From NCBI GenBank assembly GCA_937888615.1, contig CALABZ010000089.1, forward strand, positions 1 through 30,902: a DNA stretch of 30,902 nt. The letters run 5' to 3'. This DNA is from an uncultured Lentisphaeria bacterium (GTDB lineage: Bacteria; Verrucomicrobiota; Lentisphaeria; Victivallales; Victivallaceae). Numbering within the stretch: the first letter of the stretch is position 1; each line of letters opens with the position of its first letter. The notes under the pieces were generated by a model, which had not been told where the DNA came from, did not search any database, and was given only the letters and a program-made list of their open reading frames with translations. Below, piece after piece: positions 29,169-30,902 of this stretch. The position numbers and the translations under genes were made by a program.

Positions 29169-30161
29169 TCAACTTGATTGCCTTAGAATTAAATCGCAAC
29201 GAATGCTTTCCGAAGGTACTTCCTTTTCGCCGAAAAGCAATTGTCCGAGCATTTGTACCGATTTGACCCCGAGGTCATAAAGATTCAGCGTGACCGACGA
29301 CAGCGCCGGGTTCACATAGCGCGCCGGATGAATATCGTCGTAACCGATCACCGCCACCTCTTCCGGGATGCGCCTGCCGGCGTCCAGCGCGGCCTTGACG
29401 AAACCGATTGCCAGCACGTCGTTCGCGCACAATACGCAGTCGGTTTCGGGGCATTCGCGGGTCATCCGCTCATATGCCAGCGAACCGTGACGGAAACTGT
29501 GTCCGCCCTCGACGATCCGCACTTCACCGCCGTAACCTTTACTGAAACCGCTCTCCTTGGTCGGGTCGGCGAACCCGGCGATATAAACCGGATGCCTGCG
29601 CCCGGTGTCCCGGAAATATTTGCCCGCCAGAAATGCCCCCGCTTCGTTGTCGAACCAGAGTGAATTGGTCGGCGGAGCGGGCGCGGGACCGATCCCGATG
29701 CAGGGGATGCCGTTGTGGCGGGCCACGTTTACCAGTGTTTTGGAACCGACCGTTTCGCCCAGCACGATAATGCCCGCGAAACTGCCATTGAGCAGCAGGT
29801 CGATATAGCGTCCCATCTCGTCCGGTATGGCGTTGCGCTCGAACGGATGGATCTGAAGTGTTTTCTTCAGCGGCATCAGATTGCGGTTGATCCCGAGCAT
29901 GATTTCAGAGAGGAAGTAATCAGGCTCCTCGCCGCGAAGTTCGGGGTAGAAAAGCGCGACAGTGTCGCTGTGGCGCGCGGTCAAATTGCGTGCATGGATA
30001 TTGGGGCGGTAGCCGAGCTCGGCGGCCTTTTGGAGAATGCGCTGCCGGGTTTTGCTGCTGATCCGTCCTTTGTCACTGAAAGCGCGCGACACGGTGGCGG
30101 TAGAAGTCCCAAGGAGTTCCGCAAACTCGGTAATCGTAATTCGTCGATGTGGTTCAAACAT
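29169..30161 (-). CDS. LacI-family transcriptional regulator
   Basis: The 330-residue protein has a LacI helix-turn-helix ('ITITEFAELLGTSTATVSRA', residues 8-27), the recognition and hinge region 'ILQKAAELGYRPNIHARNLT' (about 45-64) and a periplasmic-binding-protein-like sensor domain (about 70-330; 'GIIVLGETV', 'CVLCANDVLAIGF', 'VAVIGYDDI'). It probably senses a sugar from the pathway encoded downstream. ATG 30161 with AGGTG 6 nt upstream is chosen over GTG 30170. It is the first gene of the nucleotidyltransferase-nahK-galE-nagB operon and probably represses itself through the operator at 30181-30192. Confidence 0.93.
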   Translation of the reverse strand: MFEPHRRITITEFAELLGTSTATVSRAFSDKGRISSKTRQRILQKAAELGYRPNIHARNLTARHSDTVALFYPELRGEEPDYFLSEIMLGINRNLMPLKKTLQIHPFERNAIPDEMGRYIDLLLNGSFAGIIVLGETVGSKTLVNVARHNGIPCIGIGPAPAPPTNSLWFDNEAGAFLAGKYFRDTGRRHPVYIAGFADPTKESGFSKGYGGEVRIVEGGHSFRHGSLAYERMTRECPETDCVLCANDVLAIGFVKAALDAGRRIPEEVAVIGYDDIHPARYVNPALSSVTLNLYDLGVKSVQMLGQLLFGEKEVPSESIRCDLILRQSS

Positions 30162-30180
30162 AAAAAACACCTGATTCAGC

Positions 30181-30192
30181 GTAACCGTTTAC
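30181..30192 (-). promoter_or_regulatory. LacI-type operator at the operon start
   Basis: GTAAACGGTTAC on the minus strand fits the LacI/GalR-family operator pattern GTAAnCGnTTAC, with a central CG. It covers the predicted start site of the operon, the classic place for a repressor block. Confidence 0.65.
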
Positions 30193-30226
30193 AATATTAA
30201 TTTACTGCTGAATTCAGAGATGTCAA
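30192..30226 (-). promoter_or_regulatory. Promoter of the amino-sugar operon
   Basis: On the minus strand a perfect TTGACA (30221-30226), a 16-bp gap and TAAATT (30199-30204) predict a start near 30192, about 30 nt before the lacI-type ATG and at the edge of the operator. Confidence 0.55.
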
Positions 30227-30261
30227 GAGGCAAATCAAAAGATTTTTTGCGCAAATGCTTT

Positions 30262-30307
30262 CGCAGCCGTGTTTCGTGCCCGACCCACGGCTGCGTCAGC
30301 TTTTTTT
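30262..30307. other. Stable hairpin in the gap between the edge gene and the LacI gene
   Basis: CGCAGCCGTG (30262-30271) pairs perfectly with CACGGCTGCG (30286-30295) across a 14-nt loop. On the plus strand a T7 run follows after five bases; on the minus strand, the direction of both neighbouring genes, no T-run follows. It could be a weak terminator for the edge gene or a protection hairpin. Confidence 0.35.
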
Positions 30308-30337
30308 CGGGAACGGAGCGTCCCGGAATCAATTCCC

Positions 30338-30902
30338 TCAGCGGGGACTGGTCAACTTTGCCAGTTCGTCAACGCAGATCCGATGCCAGGGACGGATATT
30401 ATAATCGACTGTATATTGATACATCCCAAGCGACAGCGCGGCGTTTTCCGCGTTGTCCTGAAGAATTTTTGCCCGCGCCTCACCAAGTTCGACCGCTCGT
30501 TTGAGGAGGACGACTTTCTCCGTGTCCTGAAGCGGTTTTTCGGGGCGGGTTTTCCATAGTTCGAGAACGTTCGACGGCAGGGACGGCAATTTGTATTTCT
30601 CGGCTTCGGCCTGATCGCCCGCCAGGCTGAAGGCGGTCAGCGGCACTCCGGCCTGTCCCAGGCGGCGGTAGAGCGTCAGCAGTTCCATCATAATCCGGGT
30701 GTACTCGTAACCGATGCCGATGAATTCCACACGACGGCGATAGATGTCATCCGCGCCCCGAACGTTTTTTCTCGCATCCGCCAGATGTTTACCCGCTTTT
30801 TCCAGCGTAGCAGGGTCGAAAACCTCCGACCAGGAATAAACCAGTTCACGATAAGAAAAATTGGGAATCTTGTCCTGATGATCAAGAATGGCTTGTTCAA
30901 AA
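30338..30902 (-). CDS. C-terminal part of an unknown protein, cut by the window edge
   Basis: The frame is open from its stop at 30338 to the right edge (codon at 30899-30901), giving at least 187 residues; its start lies outside. A GTG inside (30730) is not needed as a start, because the reading continues upstream with good codons ('SYRELVYSWSEVFDPATLEK'). The visible part is mostly helical, with repeated short helices ('YTRIMMELLTLYRRL', 'KVVLLKRAVELGEARAKI') and no membrane segment. It reminds me of the C-terminal ends of large DUF4838-type carbohydrate-active proteins common in Lentisphaerae, but this is a weak impression. The gene precedes the sugar operon in the same direction. Confidence 0.5.
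   Translation of the reverse strand, partial: FEQAILDHQDKIPNFSYRELVYSWSEVFDPATLEKAGKHLADARKNVRGADDIYRRRVEFIGIGYEYTRIMMELLTLYRRLGQAGVPLTAFSLAGDQAEAEKYKLPSLPSNVLELWKTRPEKPLQDTEKVVLLKRAVELGEARAKILQDNAENAALSLGMYQYTVDYNIRPWHRICVDELAKLTSPR

Noticed and set aside
30688..30900. Separate short minus-strand gene at the right edge (70 codons)
   Set aside because: The frame of the 30338 gene runs open to the window edge through the same bases with normal codons, so the other frame is a shadow.
20633..30901. Horizontal transfer or a mobile island carrying the sugar and dehydrogenase operons
   Set aside because: No integrase, transposase, tRNA target or flanking direct repeat was seen, and codon character resembles that of the left half by eye.
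1..30902. CRISPR array or tRNA genes
   Set aside because: No regularly spaced repeat series and no cloverleaf with a TTCGAATC-type arm were found in any gap on either strand.

Overview
The window is chromosomal DNA of a Gram-negative-type bacterium. The best guess is a PVC-superphylum member, probably a Lentisphaeria/Victivallales gut bacterium. The pointers are a heptosyltransferase-type GT9 enzyme, a lipobox lipoprotein, a fused alpha-beta pyruvate-dehydrogenase-type E1, a C-terminal 'PVDPYTGK...VYSVGRN' pseudopilin-like tail on a membrane protein, and an amino-sugar salvage set suited to mucin or host glycans. This placement is inference from gene content and was not tested by phylogeny. 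Coding density is high. I see no phage, insertion sequence, CRISPR array or tRNA gene.

Layout, left half. A minus-strand TPR/coiled-coil lipoprotein (11-871) stands divergent to a plus-strand housekeeping run: HU-type protein, terminator, hisS-adk-map-infA, then a structured 213-bp gap, fabD-fabG and a strong terminator. tyrS follows on a ~165-nt leader with a small unknown gene, then rnpB (RNase P RNA, 8378-8736). Next come a metallophosphoesterase, a GT9 glycosyltransferase, an exported unknown protein and mtnA, tightly packed with two ATGA overlaps. A minus-strand membrane-anchored thioredoxin-like protein (12643-13254) meets mtnA tail to tail. It is divergent from pheS-pheT and a membrane-anchored metallo-beta-lactamase-fold hydrolase.

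Layout, right half (all minus strand, so transcription runs right to left). An EamA-type transporter overlaps a polytopic unknown membrane protein, which in turn overlaps the hydrolase gene end to end. A second operon reads DeoR regulator, fused E1 alpha-beta, E2 acyltransferase, terminator; no E3 gene follows. A third reads LacI regulator, sugar nucleotidyltransferase, NahK-type hexosamine 1-kinase, WbpP/GalE-type 4-epimerase, nagB, terminator. The right edge cuts into a gene of unknown function.

How the genes fit. The LacI operon looks like a kinase-based salvage route that turns free GlcNAc/GalNAc into sugar 1-phosphates and UDP-sugars, interconverts the epimers and feeds glucosamine-6-phosphate into glycolysis through NagB. 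The neighbouring DeoR/E1/E2 operon would oxidise the resulting pyruvate. Each operon carries its own regulator gene first. A LacI-type operator lies over the predicted start of the LacI operon, and a good promoter precedes the DeoR operon. Several predicted promoters share a TTGnnn, 16-17 bp, TATATT pattern. The most unusual features are the two tandem subunit-binding domains in E2, the DeoR-controlled dehydrogenase operon without E3, the structured gap before fabD, and an AT-rich repeat patch inside the sugar operon.
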